NCBI RefSeq assembly: GCF_011386835.1
Contig: NC_088800.1
Coordinates: 87,287,481 to 87,351,480 of the forward strand
Direction: 5' to 3'
DNA: 64,000 nt
From: Chrysemys picta bellii
Lineage: Eukaryota; Chordata; Testudines; Emydidae
Below are positions 14,226-26,974 of the stretch, piece after piece. A program made the position numbers and the translations under genes. The stretch's first letter is position 1; each line of letters opens with the position of its first letter. The notes below the pieces were generated by a model, which searched no databases, was not told the DNA's origin, and saw only the letters and a list, made by a program, of their open reading frames with translations.

Positions 14226-14340
14226 CCCCGCAGCTTGTCCCACTGCAGGGGGAAGCCCTGAGCCTCCGCGCCCCCGGGCTGGTGAGTGAGTGGCCTGCGA
14301 TTGGCTTTTTTCTGTGGGTCAATAGCCAGTGAAAGAAAAC
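14226..14340. other. Possible continuation of interrupted outer repeat
   Basis: This short block between the hAT target copy and the C-rich array includes gtgggtcaatagccagtgaa, which I associate with turtle hAT-like repeats. The assignment is weak and no terminus is visible. Confidence 0.3.
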
Positions 14341-14342
14341 AG

Positions 14343-15060
14343 GTGTCCCCCCCCCGGAGCCCTTACTCCCCCCCACAACCCAACCCCCTGCCCCAGCCCA
14401 GATCACCCTCCTGCACCCCAAATCCCTCATCCCCGGCCCCGCCCCAGAACCCGCATCCCCAGCCCGGAGCCCGTACCTCCTCTGACACCCCAACCCCGTG
14501 CCCCATCCTGGAGCCCCCTCCCACACTCCAAACCCCTTGGTCCCAGCCCAGATCACCCACCTGCACCCCAAATCCCTCATCCCCGGCCCCGCCCCAGAAC
14601 CCGCATCCCCAGCCCAGAGCCCGTACCTCCTCTGACACCCCAACCCCGTGCCCCATCCTGGAGCCCCCTCCCACACTCAAACCCCTTGGTCTCAGCCCAG
14701 ATCACCCTCCTGCACCCCAAATCCCTCATCCCTGGCCCCACATTAGAGCCCGCACCCCCAGCTGGAGCCCTCATCCTCCCCACACCCCAACCCTCTGCCC
14801 CAGCCCAGAGCCCCCTCCTGCATCCTGAACCCCTCATTTCTGGCCCCACCCTGGAACCCGCATCCCCAGCCCAGAGCCCGTACATCCTCTGACACCCCAA
14901 CCCCCTGCCTCAACCCAGAGCCCCCTCCCATACTCTGAACCCCTCAGCTCCACCCCCCAGTCTGCAGCCGCCTCCTGTACCCCCAACTCCTCATCCCTGG
15001 CCCCACCCTAGAGCCCGCTCCCCCAGCCGGAGCCCTCACCCCCTTCCCATACCCCAACCC
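14343..15060 (-). repeat. C-rich tandem array, about 75/150-bp period
   Basis: The words gatcaccctc / gatcacccac start at 14401, 14551 and 14700, giving successive periods of 150 and 149 bp, each made of two ~75-bp related halves (gagccc...ctgacaccccaacccc, then gagccccctcccacactc). The first two copies are nearly identical. Copies further right diverge. Read on the minus strand this is the G-rich interior of a repeat whose terminus is at about 15.22 kb. Confidence 0.88.
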
Positions 15061-15224
15061 CCTGAGCCAGCCTGGTGAAAATGAGCGAGTGAGTGAGGGT
15101 GGGGTGAGCAAGCGATGGACGGGGGAGAATGGAGTAAGCGGGGGCGGGGCATGGGCGGGGCCTCAGGGAGGGGTGGGGCAAAGGTGTTCGGTTTTGTGTG
15201 AGTAGAAAGTTGGCAACCCTAGTG
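15061..15224 (-). mobile_element. Terminal part of a hAT-like repeat carrying the array
   Basis: On the minus strand the segment begins ctagggttgccaactttcta and continues with cacacaaaaccgaacacc and GC-rich sequence, a terminus I recognise from turtle genomes. Together with the adjacent array it forms one element of about 0.9 kb. The opposite end and target duplication could not be identified, so the class is provisional. Confidence 0.6.
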
Positions 15225-18039
15225 AGTCTCCGGAGAAAATAAAGGCCCCCAGCAGCCTCTACCAGCTCTCCTCTTTCAGCAGAAGTGTTTCCTTTTGAAT
15301 ACTTTTTCTTAGATGTGCAGTGAGTGTCCGTGTCCATCCCCCCCCCCACAGCCCTTGGCAGCAACCCACACTGCAGGGCCAGACAACGCCCATGTCTTCG
15401 CTGACGAACCAGGTGTGTTTTTACTGCAGGATAATGAACACGTTTATCCCAGTGGAGACAAGGTTTTACCACCATGCAAACTAGACAAGGCCAGCCCTGG
15501 GCAGGGGCTAGGGCTGACCTCACCTTGGATGCTGCAAGTGCCCTGCCTCCATGGGCCGTGTCCAGTGAGGTCTCTGTCCCACCGGGGTCATCTCCCAGTT
15601 CAGAATGAACCAAGATGACACCTCAGTCCCTGCTTTTCTAGAGCAATTCCTACCGGCTTGGCCGGCTTTGCCCCCAGCTCATGCGCAGCGTCGGAAGTGC
15701 TGCCCGGTTCCAAGCGAGAGCAGGAGAAGCCCCGGTAGACGTGTCAATCCCCCTTCCCCCTGCAGTATGTTCTCTAGTGCTTTATCCAGGCCAGCTTAGT
15801 TCTCCTGCTAATGATCTCAGCCATGAGCTCACCTGCTAAGAGCTGTCTCTGATGCAGCCAAGAAACGTGCCAAGGTCTCTGTCTGCTTTCTTCCAAAGGT
15901 CGCCTGTTCTGATGGAGGCATTTCCCATCACTCTCAGCATTGCACTGTCACATTGGACAAAGCGTGGCAAGGAAGAGACCCGAGAGCGGAGGGTGGGACA
16001 CCAAGAGGTCTCACTGACCACGCTGAACAAGTGCTGACCCCCTCCCGTGGATGTGTGATGGCCCCTCCCAGCCGTGCCCAGGTAACCCTTCCCCCAAAGG
16101 GGGCTCATGCCCATGGTCAGCGAAGCTAGGGAGGGTCCTGCGAGGCAAGCCAGGGAGAGAGGCAGAGCTCTGGGGTTCAGCTTGGGTCCCTCTGAACTCC
16201 CAGAGTTTGGGTTTCCAATTCAGCCCCTGGCCTTGGGGCAGAGGCAGCCGGGTGCCCCCACTGCTGTCCTACTGGTTCAGGAGAGACGACACAATCCCCT
16301 TTGTGGTTAGCAGAGCCCCAGCAGGCGGGATGCACTCTCACCTCGCGCTAATAGCAGAGCTGAGCTTAATACAATAGCTTCAGCTTCACTAAGGAATAAC
16401 AGCAGTTCAGAACCTGATCTCTCCAATCACAAAGACAAGCCTTCACCCAGAGAATATTAGCTCAGACCCCCTAACGCAACAGCAGTCACTGAAATCCATC
16501 TCCAGCTCTTTAATCGCAAAGGTAGAAATTCCAGCGCTATTCATCTCTGATATTTATATAACTAACGGCAGTGCTGTGAGCCGCAATCGGAGCGCTGATC
16601 TCAAACAAATACTTAGTCAAGGCTAGAGACTTAGTCATTCCTCTTAAACACAGAGATGCTATTTGCCCTTCCAAAGAGAGGCTTTAGTGCTGCTTTCTCA
16701 GCGCAGACGGGCTTCTGCTGCCACTATATCTAGCTAATACAGCTCGGAGGCGCCTCGGCCTCGAACTCTGGTCACATTTCACCTGGCCGCCACACACAGC
16801 CCGCAGGAGCTGGAGGGAGAAGTGTGGCGTGGCAGCTGCCCCTCCCCAGTGTCCGAGACCTCTCCCGGTCAGCAGCCCGTGGCAGAGCAGAAGTCAGAGA
16901 GCCGGGGCTGCAGCTCCCATGGAGGGTGCCATAGAATCACGTTCTAAACCTCGCTGAGAACTGGGGTTTCCCATATGCCGTGGGAGTGCTGGGATCTGAC
17001 GGCGTCCCGTCATTCTGCAGCTGTGGGACAACGTGCTCTCTGTGGGTGCAGCTGCACTTACCGGTGGGGTCCAGGGAGGTCACTTGAATGTCAAAGTGCC
17101 CAGGTGAAGTCCCGAGGCACCCCAGCAACTGCCATGGCTCCCAGCAGTAGCCACAGGTACAGTCTGACAACCCCAATGTGCAGGCACAAAGCAGGAAGGC
17201 AGGTGGGTACTGGGCTCATGGCCTGTCTGCTCGGGAATAGCCTACGTGCTGCTGGGCTCTGGGGTCCAAGCCTTCGTGGAACATTTCCCGCTGCCAGGAG
17301 ACCCTTCACGCTGCTGGGGAGTGAGGGACCCGGGTCCGCTGAGCGGGGAAGCTACCTGGCAGGCTGTGGATGAGCTGAGCTGAACAATGAGGAGTTTCTC
17401 TCAGCCCCCCAGTGTGCACCGCCCCCGCTCGGTGTGTATTTGCTGTTTCTAGAGCCTGGAAGCAGCTCCAAGGGCAAACTTCCCTCTGTAAGAAGTTATA
17501 TTTCCTGTGCTGAGGCCAGGAAGGGCAGTTCATCTCCGCAGAACAGGGGACGTGGCATTCATTTGGGGTTTGGGCCCAACTGGAAAGGTTTCAATGCAGA
17601 GGAGGTTCATAAATCAATTTGGGAGAAAGGAGATTTTTGGAAGAAAGTTCTGAAGCGGTGTTCCCGTGCGGTGTTCCTGGCGGACTCCGAGGGGACCTGG
17701 CTGCGAATAAGGCCCCTCCTGCAGAAGTTCCAGGTTTGCACTTGGGCTCCTAAGGAGTGTTGAACAGTAAATATTTTAAGAGGTATTTTTAGAGACCCCC
17801 CCCAGGGATAAGTGCTCAGTGCAGCTCACCAGGAACTCAGAACTTCCCTTATTGCTAATGGGGCAGCCACCTGATTCCTCATGCACAGAACTGCAAGTTT
17901 ACCCCGGGTAACTTGCAGTGCTACTGACTATCTTATAATTGTGCTTCCAGAGTCGGCACTGCTGTGACCAGTGGGGTCTCTGGCTGTTTCTTGCTGTGAG
18001 ACAGACAGACACCAGGGCAGTTCACCAGCATTTATTTAT
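15225..18039. other. Intergenic sequence, nothing recognised
   Basis: Unique-looking DNA. Open frames are short, overlap on both strands and show no protein family. No repeat is named with confidence. Confidence 0.4.
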
Positions 18040-18225
18040 GGACACAGCAATGGAACAGATGCCTAGGGAGGTCATGGAAGCTCCTTCACTGGTGGGTTTT
18101 GAGAGGAGGCTGGATAGCATCTGTCTTGGATGGTTTAGACACAACAAATCCTGCATCTTGGCAGGGGGTGAGACTAGGTGACCCTTGCGGTCCCTTCTAA
18201 CCTTGGGATTCTATGATTTATTAGG
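18040..18225 (+). mobile_element. CR1 3'-terminal fragment
   Basis: The phrases cctagggaggtcatggaagc, gagaggaggctggatagcat and a final cccttctaaccttgggattctatgattt match CR1 3' ends. The first part corresponds to the end of ORF2 plus the short 3'UTR. It is diverged and 5'-truncated. Confidence 0.85.
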
Positions 18226-19837
18226 CTCTAAATTATAGCAGGGCGCGAGCAGGAGCGCCGTTTGTTTGTTTGTTTTTAAACTGAGCACCCGTCACAGTAA
18301 ATGCCAGCAGCCCCAGTGCTTGGAATAATAAATGTGCAAATAGCAATTAACAGTCGCTTCTTCTGCTCTCCTGCAAAGGGCATAATTAGCCAGTTCCATC
18401 TGTTAATTATACCTGCCATGGTTCAGATATTCACACCCTAGCCAGATCTAGGCGGGAAGGTGAGATGATTAAGGAAGCAGTCAATGTCTAGATCCAGGTA
18501 GCTTCTCTCTCTTTACCAGGGGTTTGCCATATGGGAGCTTCCCCTGTAAGCAGGACATACACCCTTTGATCCATCCTCACTGTGCCGATCATCTGTCTAA
18601 TCCTTTCCCAGTGGCATTGTGCCAGGCCGCGGGAATCTCCAGTGACAGGTGCTCCTCAGAAACAATTTGGACTACAAATCTTATGGCAGCCTTTTTCTTC
18701 AAAAGAAACCTTCCAGTGCCTGCTGGTTCCGGCTAGGACAGACGGTCCAAGAACAGACTCTCTGTGCTAGTTCCAATGCCAGCGCCAAGAGGCTGACTCA
18801 GACTTTGGGTGAACATAGGACCTGATATTTCTTTAAATCTGTAGCAGGAAGCCAGGCAGAGGTGGGGCAGGGGGAGGGCAGGGAGCTGAGGAAGGTTCTT
18901 AGCAGAAGCACGGAGGTGCAGAGGGGCTGTAGAGACAAGCTGGTCCATTACTCTGAGTCCCTTGTTCAGTGTTAGAGGAAAGCAGCTCTTTTTCAGTCCT
19001 TCTTTACCACATGACAACTTGATCTCCTTGCTCTAAAGGCCCCGATCTCCTGTGTTTTCTCCTGCGGGCTCTGTCTACATTAGGGGTTCACCGTGCACAC
19101 CTGAAACGTGCCATCTGGGCTGTGGCAGCTCAGGCATCAAGCACAGAAGCAAAGGGTCAGTGGGGTGCTTGCCCAAAGAGGAGAGCACGGTCACAAGGAA
19201 TAGCAGCCATCGCTGGGTGTGGGTGCGGAGTGCAGCCATCCCACTGCCTGGTCTAGCTGTCCGGGGAGAGCTGCACCATGGGGGGCAGCAAGCAAAGAGC
19301 CCACTGACAGCGAATGACAGGGGGAGCCTTCCCTCTTGTCACCCCTGCAGTGATAAGAGACTAACAAGTATTGCCAGGAGGCGCGAAGTAATTTTCTGCT
19401 GGAAATGGGGCAAAACCACAGGCTCCTTAGGGTGGGACAGGAACCCAAGGGGGCCAACCAGTATCTTCCCCTGCACAGTAGACGGGCTTTTGTCATTAGA
19501 CCTACCCCAACCGGAGAGACGAGTACTGGGCCTTAGAGAGACAGATCCCCAGGCAGCCAGGCATTGCTCACAGACTCTCCCCAGGCTGGCTATCATCTCA
19601 CTTCATCTATAAACATGCACCCCCCTCAGATCTCCGGGAGCATGTACAACAACGGCAGCATTTAGCGGGACACAGTCAGTCCCAGGGGCACCCCACTGGG
19701 AAACACAAATCCACCCCACTGCCTGCCTGTCTGAGCAACTGGGGCACACACCACACGTGCAGGGCCAAATTCACCCTGCTCAGCGGGCCAGAACAAGGCC
19801 AAGCCCCCGGCCATCCCCAGAGCAGAGGGACGGTCTG
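18226..19837. other. Intergenic sequence, nothing recognised
   Basis: Unique-looking. The 18.33-18.45 kb part is AT-rich, with several TTAAT/TAATTA cores that would suit a conserved noncoding element. No exon is supported. Confidence 0.35.
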
Positions 19838-19960
19838 TGGCTGGGGCCTCAGGAGCTCTGGGTTGAGTTCCCAGGGACTCCCGCGTGACCTTGGGCTGAA
19901 TCTCTCTGTGTCTCGGGTCCTGTCTGTGCAGTGCGGATTGTACTTCCCGTCTCCAATCTG
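19838..19960 (+). repeat. MIR-like SINE remnant
   Basis: The order aggagctctgggttgagttc, gtgaccttgggctgaatctc, tctgtgtctcgg is that of the MIR/CORE-SINE body (tgaccttgggcaagtca...ctctgtgcctcag), heavily diverged. Boundaries are approximate. Confidence 0.5.
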
Positions 19961-21707
19961 TCGGCTTGTCTACTTGGATTATCAGTCTTCAGGCCGGGGG
20001 CTGTTTCTTACAATGGACACCTGGCAGCCGGGGCTGGTGCGCTTGCCTCTACGGTGATGCTAATAACAATAATTAACAACAACGTCACCATCTGGGAAAA
20101 TTCAGGGTCAGTAGGCATTTGAAAGAAGTGTGCAATTGCATGGGTATACAATGGAACCAGACCCGTCCTGGGTGATATTCAATCCCGCTGAGACGCTGTG
20201 TGCTCTGGATACGGTGTGCTAGACACGGCTTCTGTCAGGTCACCAGGAGAAGGCAATGCCAGAGTCAACCCCCCGGAGATACCCTCAGAAATGTCAGTCC
20301 AGGGAACAGCTGCCATGACAACTGGGGACGAGAGGCAGTTTCTGTACGTTGCCCTCCCAACATCTGGAACGGCAGCTGAGCCTGCATGAGCCAGCGCATG
20401 CTGTGCAGGAATGATGCAATGTGCCCCTTGCAGCTGGCTGCATGGCTAAGCAAGCAGGCGGCTGCATCACAACAGCAGGGTCGGCAAAGTCAAGGGACCT
20501 TGTGGGAAAACTCTTCACGTGGCTGTTTGGAAGCTCACGGGCAGGCAAAGCAATTGCTCACCTGCTCTTCATGTCTTGCCAACTGCTAGGTTCCAATTGC
20601 TGCACAAAACACCAGCCACTCCCAGGGAGAGCTGGACTTCGGGAGGGGAGCCTGTCTGCTTGGGAAGCCCTCTCCCTCTCTCTCTACTGCTCAGGGACAC
20701 CTGGGGTGCCCTCTCTAGTCACCAGAGGGCAGGAGTGTGGCCTGGATGGTGCTCCCCTGCCTGCAGTGTGCTCGAAAAGGTAGTAACTTTCCATTGCTCA
20801 GCTTCAGCATTGGCGTGAAAACAACAGAGATGCCGGCTCAGATTGATGTCGTCTTTTGAGTATTCCTTAGGAGATTTTGGTTCATCTTAATCTTCACTGC
20901 AAAGGCAGAACATGTCATTTAAGCCTTTTAGTATTCTAGCAGGATAGTAACAAATATCACTTAGAGGCCGATTTTATAATAGTTTGAAATGTTTTGCTTT
21001 CCGTGTATTTACATAATTCCGTGAAAAGCCTGTAAAGAGAGTTTGCATGTTGTGGTCATGGAGCAAAATGAATGTGAGGAATCATGTAAAGACAATCAGC
21101 ACCGGTGGTCTCTCCTTCAGGAGGAGCAGGCGGAGTAGCAGAGACACAAACTTAAGTGGGCTGGGTTCAGGGCTGGGGGGAGGTAAGGAGTCGGGCTGGG
21201 ACACTGCCCCAAATCCCGCAGGTTTAACATGGACCCCATGTGGCAGCCGTTTGGTGCCTTGGTGGGACAGACGGGGGGTCTGAGCCAGGTTCCCCACGGG
21301 CAGGTGCTCACATCAGGGCTGGTGCTGAATGAGGCTCTCAGCAGAGAGGTGAAGGGGCCCTGGATTCTCAAGTGCTCCATCCCGCATGGGCTGCCCCACC
21401 CCCACCCCATTAACACACCAAGGCCTGACTGGAGCTGGGTCAGGGATGGTCCAAGCGGGCTTTGACCGGGGACACAGGACAATGCATCCAGGGGCTGGAC
21501 ACACAGGGATCACTGTATTCTCTCTGTGTCGCCTTGTTTGTTTGCCCGCGTTAGTCAGAATGAGCCAGAAATCACATTGTGAAGCTGGCGCCGAGCTGGG
21601 GAAGAGGGCGGTCTGCACTCTGCCCAGCAGGCCTCTAGACTGGCCAGTTCCAGCCACTCAGTATAACCCTCAGCAGAGACTATTCCACAGGCCCCTCACG
21701 CCGAGCG
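19961..21707. other. Intergenic sequence, nothing recognised
   Basis: Unique-looking. The 20.85-21.05 kb part is AT-rich and of a composition often seen in conserved noncoding elements. No exon or RNA gene is supported. Confidence 0.35.
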
Positions 21708-21860
21708 GGGAACCAGCAGGCCTGGGTCTGTTCCAGGCTCTGCCACTGGACTTGCTGCATCGCCTTGGGCAAGTCACGTATCAGTCTCAGTACATCCGAG
21801 AAATGGGGCCAGCAGATACTCACTGCCCCGCCCTGGGGTGTGCTGTCAGAGGGGCGCAGT
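21708..21860 (+). repeat. MIR-like SINE remnant
   Basis: The order ccaggctctgccactggact, tgctgcatcgccttgggcaa, gtcacgtatcagtctcag fits the MIR core (ctctgccact...ttgggcaagtca...ctcag). Better preserved than the 19.8-kb copy. Confidence 0.65.
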
Positions 21861-21979
21861 GCTGTGGTTATCCCTCATTATCGTCCTGTGGGAAGCTTTG
21901 GGACTCACTCCTTCAGCAACAAGAATTATATGGAGTAGAGGAAAGCATCAAGAGCTCAACTTTGCAGATGACATTGGTC

Positions 21980-23375
21980 TGATGGATAATTTTTAAGAAA
22001 GGCAAACAGGATGATCTGGGTAATTGTAGGCCTGTCAGTCTGATACCAATCCCAGGTACGATAATGGGGGGGCTGATAAGGGACTCTATTAATACATAAC
22101 TAAAGCAGGGTAATGTTAGCGCAAAAAACTTGAGTTTATTAAAGACAGCTCCTGTCAAACTAACTTGGTATCTTTTTTGGATGAAATTACAAGTTTGGTT
22201 GATAAAAGTAATAGTGTTGATGTAATAAACTTAGATTTCTGTAAGGCGTTTGACTTGATACCGCATGACTTTTTGATTAAAAAACTAGACTAATATGAAA
22301 TTAACATGGCACACATTAAATGAATTAAAAACTGGCTAGCTACTAGGTCTCAAAATGTATCTGTAAACTGGGAATCTTCATCCAGCGGGTCTATTGCTAA
22401 TGCTGTCCCGGGGGATTGGTTCTTGGCCCTATGCTATTTAACATCTTTATCAATGATCTGGAAAAAAACATCAAATCATCACTGATAAAGTTCGCAGATG
22501 ACACAAAAATTGGGGGAGTGGTAAATAATGAAGTGGACTGATCACTGATATCAAGCAATCCAGATCAGTTGGTAAATTGAGTGCAAGCAAACAATATGCA
22601 TTTTAATACAGCTAATGTAATGTATACATCTAGGAACAAAGCACGTAAGCCGTACTTGCAGGATACGGGACTCTATCCTGGGACACAGGGACTGAGAAAA
22701 AGATTTGGGGTTGGTGGTGGACAATCAGCTGAACGTGAGCTCCCAAAGTGACGCTGTGGCCAAAAAGACTAATGCAATCCTTGGATACGTAAACAGGGGA
22801 AATCTGGAGTAGGAGTAGAGAGGTTATTTTATCTCTGTATTTGGCACTGATTTGACCGTTGCTGGAATCCTGTGTCCTGTTCTGGTGCCCACAATTCAAG
22901 AAGGATGTTGATAAATTGGAGGGGCTCAGAGAAGAGTCACGAGAATGATTAACGGATTTTAAAACCTGCCTTATAATGATAGACTCAAGGAGCTCCATCT
23001 ATTTAGCTTCACAAAGGGAAGGTGAAGGGGGGACTTGATCCCAGTCTGTAAGTACCTGCATGGAGAACAGATTGTTGATAACGGGCTCTTCAGCCAAGCA
23101 GCGAAAGGTCTAACATGATCCAGTGGCTGGAAGTTGAAACTAGAAGAATTCAGACTGGAAATAAGTTGTGGGAGTAATTAACCACTGGAACAATTTTTAA
23201 TAATGGTCAGTGATGGAGAATCCACCATGACCCTTGGCAATCCAGACTGGGTGTTTTTCGAAAAGCCCTGCTCTGGGAATGATTTGGGGGCAGGTTTCCT
23301 CTGGTCTGTGCTCTACAGGGGTCAGACAAGATGATCTCAATGGTCCCTTCTGGCCTTCGAATCTCTGAGGACAGC
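21980..23375 (+). mobile_element. Decayed CR1 LINE, RT region to 3' end
   Basis: The plus strand runs through the CR1 ORF2 reverse transcriptase to the 3' terminus. Visible pieces: an IFKKGKQDDLGNCRPVSLIP-like start, a stretch reading [17 protein letters not shown] followed by [11 protein letters not shown] (the catalytic FADD motif, near 22.49 kb), the C-terminal region near 22.9 kb, and a 3' tail with ggtcccttctggccttcgaa. Numerous stops and frameshifts remove coding capacity. It is an older CR1 subfamily than the copy at 31-32 kb. Confidence 0.85.
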
Positions 23376-26300
23376 ACACAATAGCTAAGAACGCCGTTGA
23401 GGAAGATGTCACTGTCAGGGAAACAGACTATGACCGAGCAAGAAGTGTGGCGGTGGCAGATGGAGGCGGAAGGAACGGGCTGCTGCATGTGACACGGGGC
23501 ATGAGAGCATCTAATACAGAATAAATAACAAGAATGGCTCTGAGAGGCTACGAAGCCCAGCACACTCCTTCCCCCAGTCCTGTCTGCGCCTGCACAGCTG
23601 GCTTTGAGCAGCTCTGAAGATTGGGCTGGATCCCAGCCCGACGGCCCAGGGGTTTCTACCCGGTGAGAGCGCTAGCAGGAAGGCTCTAAAGGAGCCACCT
23701 TCTCCCTCTCCTGCCATTTGCTGCCCTTATTCACATTAACCCTACGCCGTCTATATCCATTTAATGCATTGAGCAGAGCTTGGGTTTTCTCCCTGAAGCT
23801 GCGAGGCTCCTGCTTGCCATGGCAGCTGGTTGCCAACCTTACTGCAGCCTGCAGCGGTTCTCATGTCTGGGCCCCGCCCTGCGCACGCTCCACAATGCGA
23901 ACAGCATGGCTTTTGCACGCCGCTTGCTACCCGGGAGGAGCAGCTGCACCAAGCTCACCCTTTAGCATGAAAACTAAATGGGTTCATCCAAGGTGGCGGA
24001 ATATTGTCCAGGCAAACAGGCAGCAGTGGGGAGCCTCCCTCTCCGACCCATTATTCTCGCTTTCAGTTTCCGCTGGTGGTAAACTTCAGACTGTGCAAAC
24101 AACCACCATTCATTTCTATTCTGTTCCACTGCTGCCTCAGCCAGCACTAATGATGACACAGGTAGAAGGCACAATCCCCAGCCCCTGGCAGAGGGGAGAA
24201 GCTCTGTTCATCACACCCAGTACTGCACTGTCTATAGATCAACACACACACACACGTCCCCCCCCAACACACACACACACACCCTGGGAGTGTTACACGC
24301 AGCTGTTTTGTTGTTAGGAAATCATTCTAAATTCCAAAGTAGAGGCTGAGAAATTGAGTCCTGACTCACTAGACATATTTCCTATATGTTAATTTCAAAC
24401 AGACTTTCAGAATGTGCTTTCCTAGATCTAAAGTTGGCAACAGAATCTTAACTATTTGAGTTTCTTGCTGGCTGATAAAATATGAATAAAGGAACCATCA
24501 CTTTATAACAGCAGGAAGAAAAATAATTGCCAGGGCTGGCTCCTATTTGAATATTGTTTAAAACCCATGTAGCGTGGAGGAGGCTGTTGCCGTTGCGTTC
24601 TCCTTGTGTGAATAACGATGGGAGGCAAGATTTCCCAAGCTGTCCAGCTAGATGGGAGGGTAACGGGGCTGTTTTCTAATTGCCCCCACCAAAGGCTGGA
24701 AATGATCGAATCACACAAGTGACGCACCATTCTCCATCCTACCCCTGAGCAATGAGAGCAGTGCTGTGTGTTTAAATTCTACACGCCAAGGGCTGGGCTG
24801 TGATCTCTGGTGCCAGAAAGCGTTTTCCAGGCTCAACAAGGAGAATGGGTCAGTTCTCTAGCAGCTACAGCACCTGACTAGAGCAATGGAAGGAAAGAAA
24901 GAGATGAGTCAAAGAGCTGGCTGGCTTGCAATTGCCATGCACGGTTCTGAATCCCCCCAGTAGCCCGAGTATACAGAGGAGCTGGGTTTTGGCAGGATTT
25001 GTTGTGTTTTTAACAGGGTGGGTTTTTTTTAAATGAGCTGCTGCTGCCGCTGCAGAGGCACACAAGGACGGTAAAGTGACACTGACTAATTGAATTCTGA
25101 ACAAGCTGGAGCAATGCAAATATCTGACAAATTGATTTAATTGCATTCACGTACAATAAAGCTGAGATCTAAAAGGTCAGCTAGAAAATGGAAAGGGTCC
25201 CTGGAGTGCTAACAGGGAGAAGCTGACTTTAATACACATTCATCACATTTTATCATCTAATTAGTTCACACAATGCCAGACTGATAGACAGAAGCCTAAA
25301 CAAAAGTATTGATTGATTATTACCCCTGTATCTATCATATTACCTTCAGCCCCTTGTCGACTAGTTCTGGCAACTGCTGCTTAGTGTATCAGCAGAACAG
25401 GGTGTTTGTTTTGATAAATTGTTTTTCTATAGCAGAATTTAGACTCAGGAAAGTCTCTCTCCTGGATTCCAAATGATAAAGGTGCTGCTTTATTCCCCAG
25501 AACGCAGCCAGCCCGGGCTCCCCACTCACCTGGTCTGCACCGTGAACCCATCCAGCTCAGGTTGTTAATGAGCTCCAGCCTTGCATGGTGTTACCGGGAC
25601 AGGCCCACTCTCCTAGAGACGTTAACACCAAACCACTTGGAATCAGCAACTTTCTGGCCATGGAAAGCAGGACCCACATCTCTCGCTGACTTTCAGTGTC
25701 TGTGATTTTGCCTAGGTTAAATATCATTAACTTTCCTTGGTTACTGTAATGGGCTGGAGCCCTGGCTGTAATGTAGAGTTCTGGCAGGGCATGTCCCAGG
25801 GTTCTCTATCCGATAGGCACTGGAAGACAATATTGCTCATCCTGGCTGGGTCCCTGTTTTGGGGGCTGCTGGATGTGATTCTGGAGCCCGTGTTCCCATT
25901 CACTGTTATGAAACTGCTTCTTTACAGTTCTTTTGAGTCTCAGATCAGTCACAGTTTTCCCTTTTCTTTGCTTTTACAAAGCAGGGAAATTCTGAAAACA
26001 CAACAGGAAGCCTCCTTGCAAAGCTGAGTTATTTCCTATCGCTGTGCACAGCACTCGCACACGGCACTGTGCTTTAGTAGCCGAGTTATAGCTGCTATGA
26101 AAAACAGAGCTTGGCCTGCCCTGACTTTGTGCATCTTCCATCTGAGCCCCTGCCAAGCTGGCCAGGCGGCTTTTTGCACTTACTTCCCTCCGACGTGCAC
26201 AAACGCTCACGGAGCCTGGGCAATGAATCCCTGCCTTGTAGTGACGCTTTTCCTAAGTGGTGCAGTCCCTGCTACTGGCCTATCTGGGCTTTCACCTCCT

Positions 26301-26974
26301 CAGCGGAGAGTTTGAAAGGCAGGCAGCGATCAGGGAGAAGTGGGCATTCATCCGCCAGGACCCTAGCCACTGTGCTTTTGTCTCCAGTGTTTGTGTTACT
26401 CTGAAAAGGGCTTTTCATGCAGGGAGGGAAAGCAGACATGCCTCTCCCCTCCTGCAGCCCAGCATTTCTCACTCATAGGTGGAGAAACATTTAAAAAATC
26501 ATTTTAAAAAGACAAAGGTGATTGCACTAACTGCCAGTCGGTGAGAGCTCAGCCAGACGCTGCTGCAGCCGACACGCTCCAGGGATGGCACGGCAGGCTG
26601 GGCTGGAAAAAACCAAACTCCTCTGTTGATTTGCCACCTAGGTGGGGCCTGAGCAGCCCCTAAGAGCAGGCGCTGGCCTGTGCCCCACTCAGCCAGAACC
26701 CAACAGGGGGCCGTGCAGTGCTATGGGCTGGGGCGAAGGCCCCGTGGGATGTGACATCCTCACAGGCAGTGGGCCAGGGGACTTTTATCCATCCCGATTG
26801 TGTGTCTCATGGAAACAGTGAATTCAGTTACAGACAGAGAGAACGAGCAACCCCCAGGCATCGCCCCCTCCCACCTGGGAAAGGAGAAGAGGAGAAAACT
26901 CCGTGAAGTCCCCTTTGGACTCAGCTTTCAGATCCAATTACCTGGCAGTTGCTCAGAGGCTAGAGTGATGGGTG
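23376..26974. other. Intergenic sequence, partly AT-rich
   Basis: Unique-looking. The 24.3-25.5 kb part is AT-rich, with a perfect POU octamer at 25114 followed by several TAATT/ATTGATTTAATTG homeodomain-type cores, a possible enhancer-like element. A CA microsatellite is listed separately. No exon is supported. Confidence 0.35.
24240..24283. repeat. Interrupted (CA)n microsatellite
   Basis: Two CA runs are separated by a short C-rich interruption (gtcccccccca). Confidence 0.9.

Noticed and set aside
14215..14931. Repetitive Gly/Trp/Arg-rich minus-strand frames
   Set aside because: Produced by the ~150-bp tandem array, with no independent evidence of coding.
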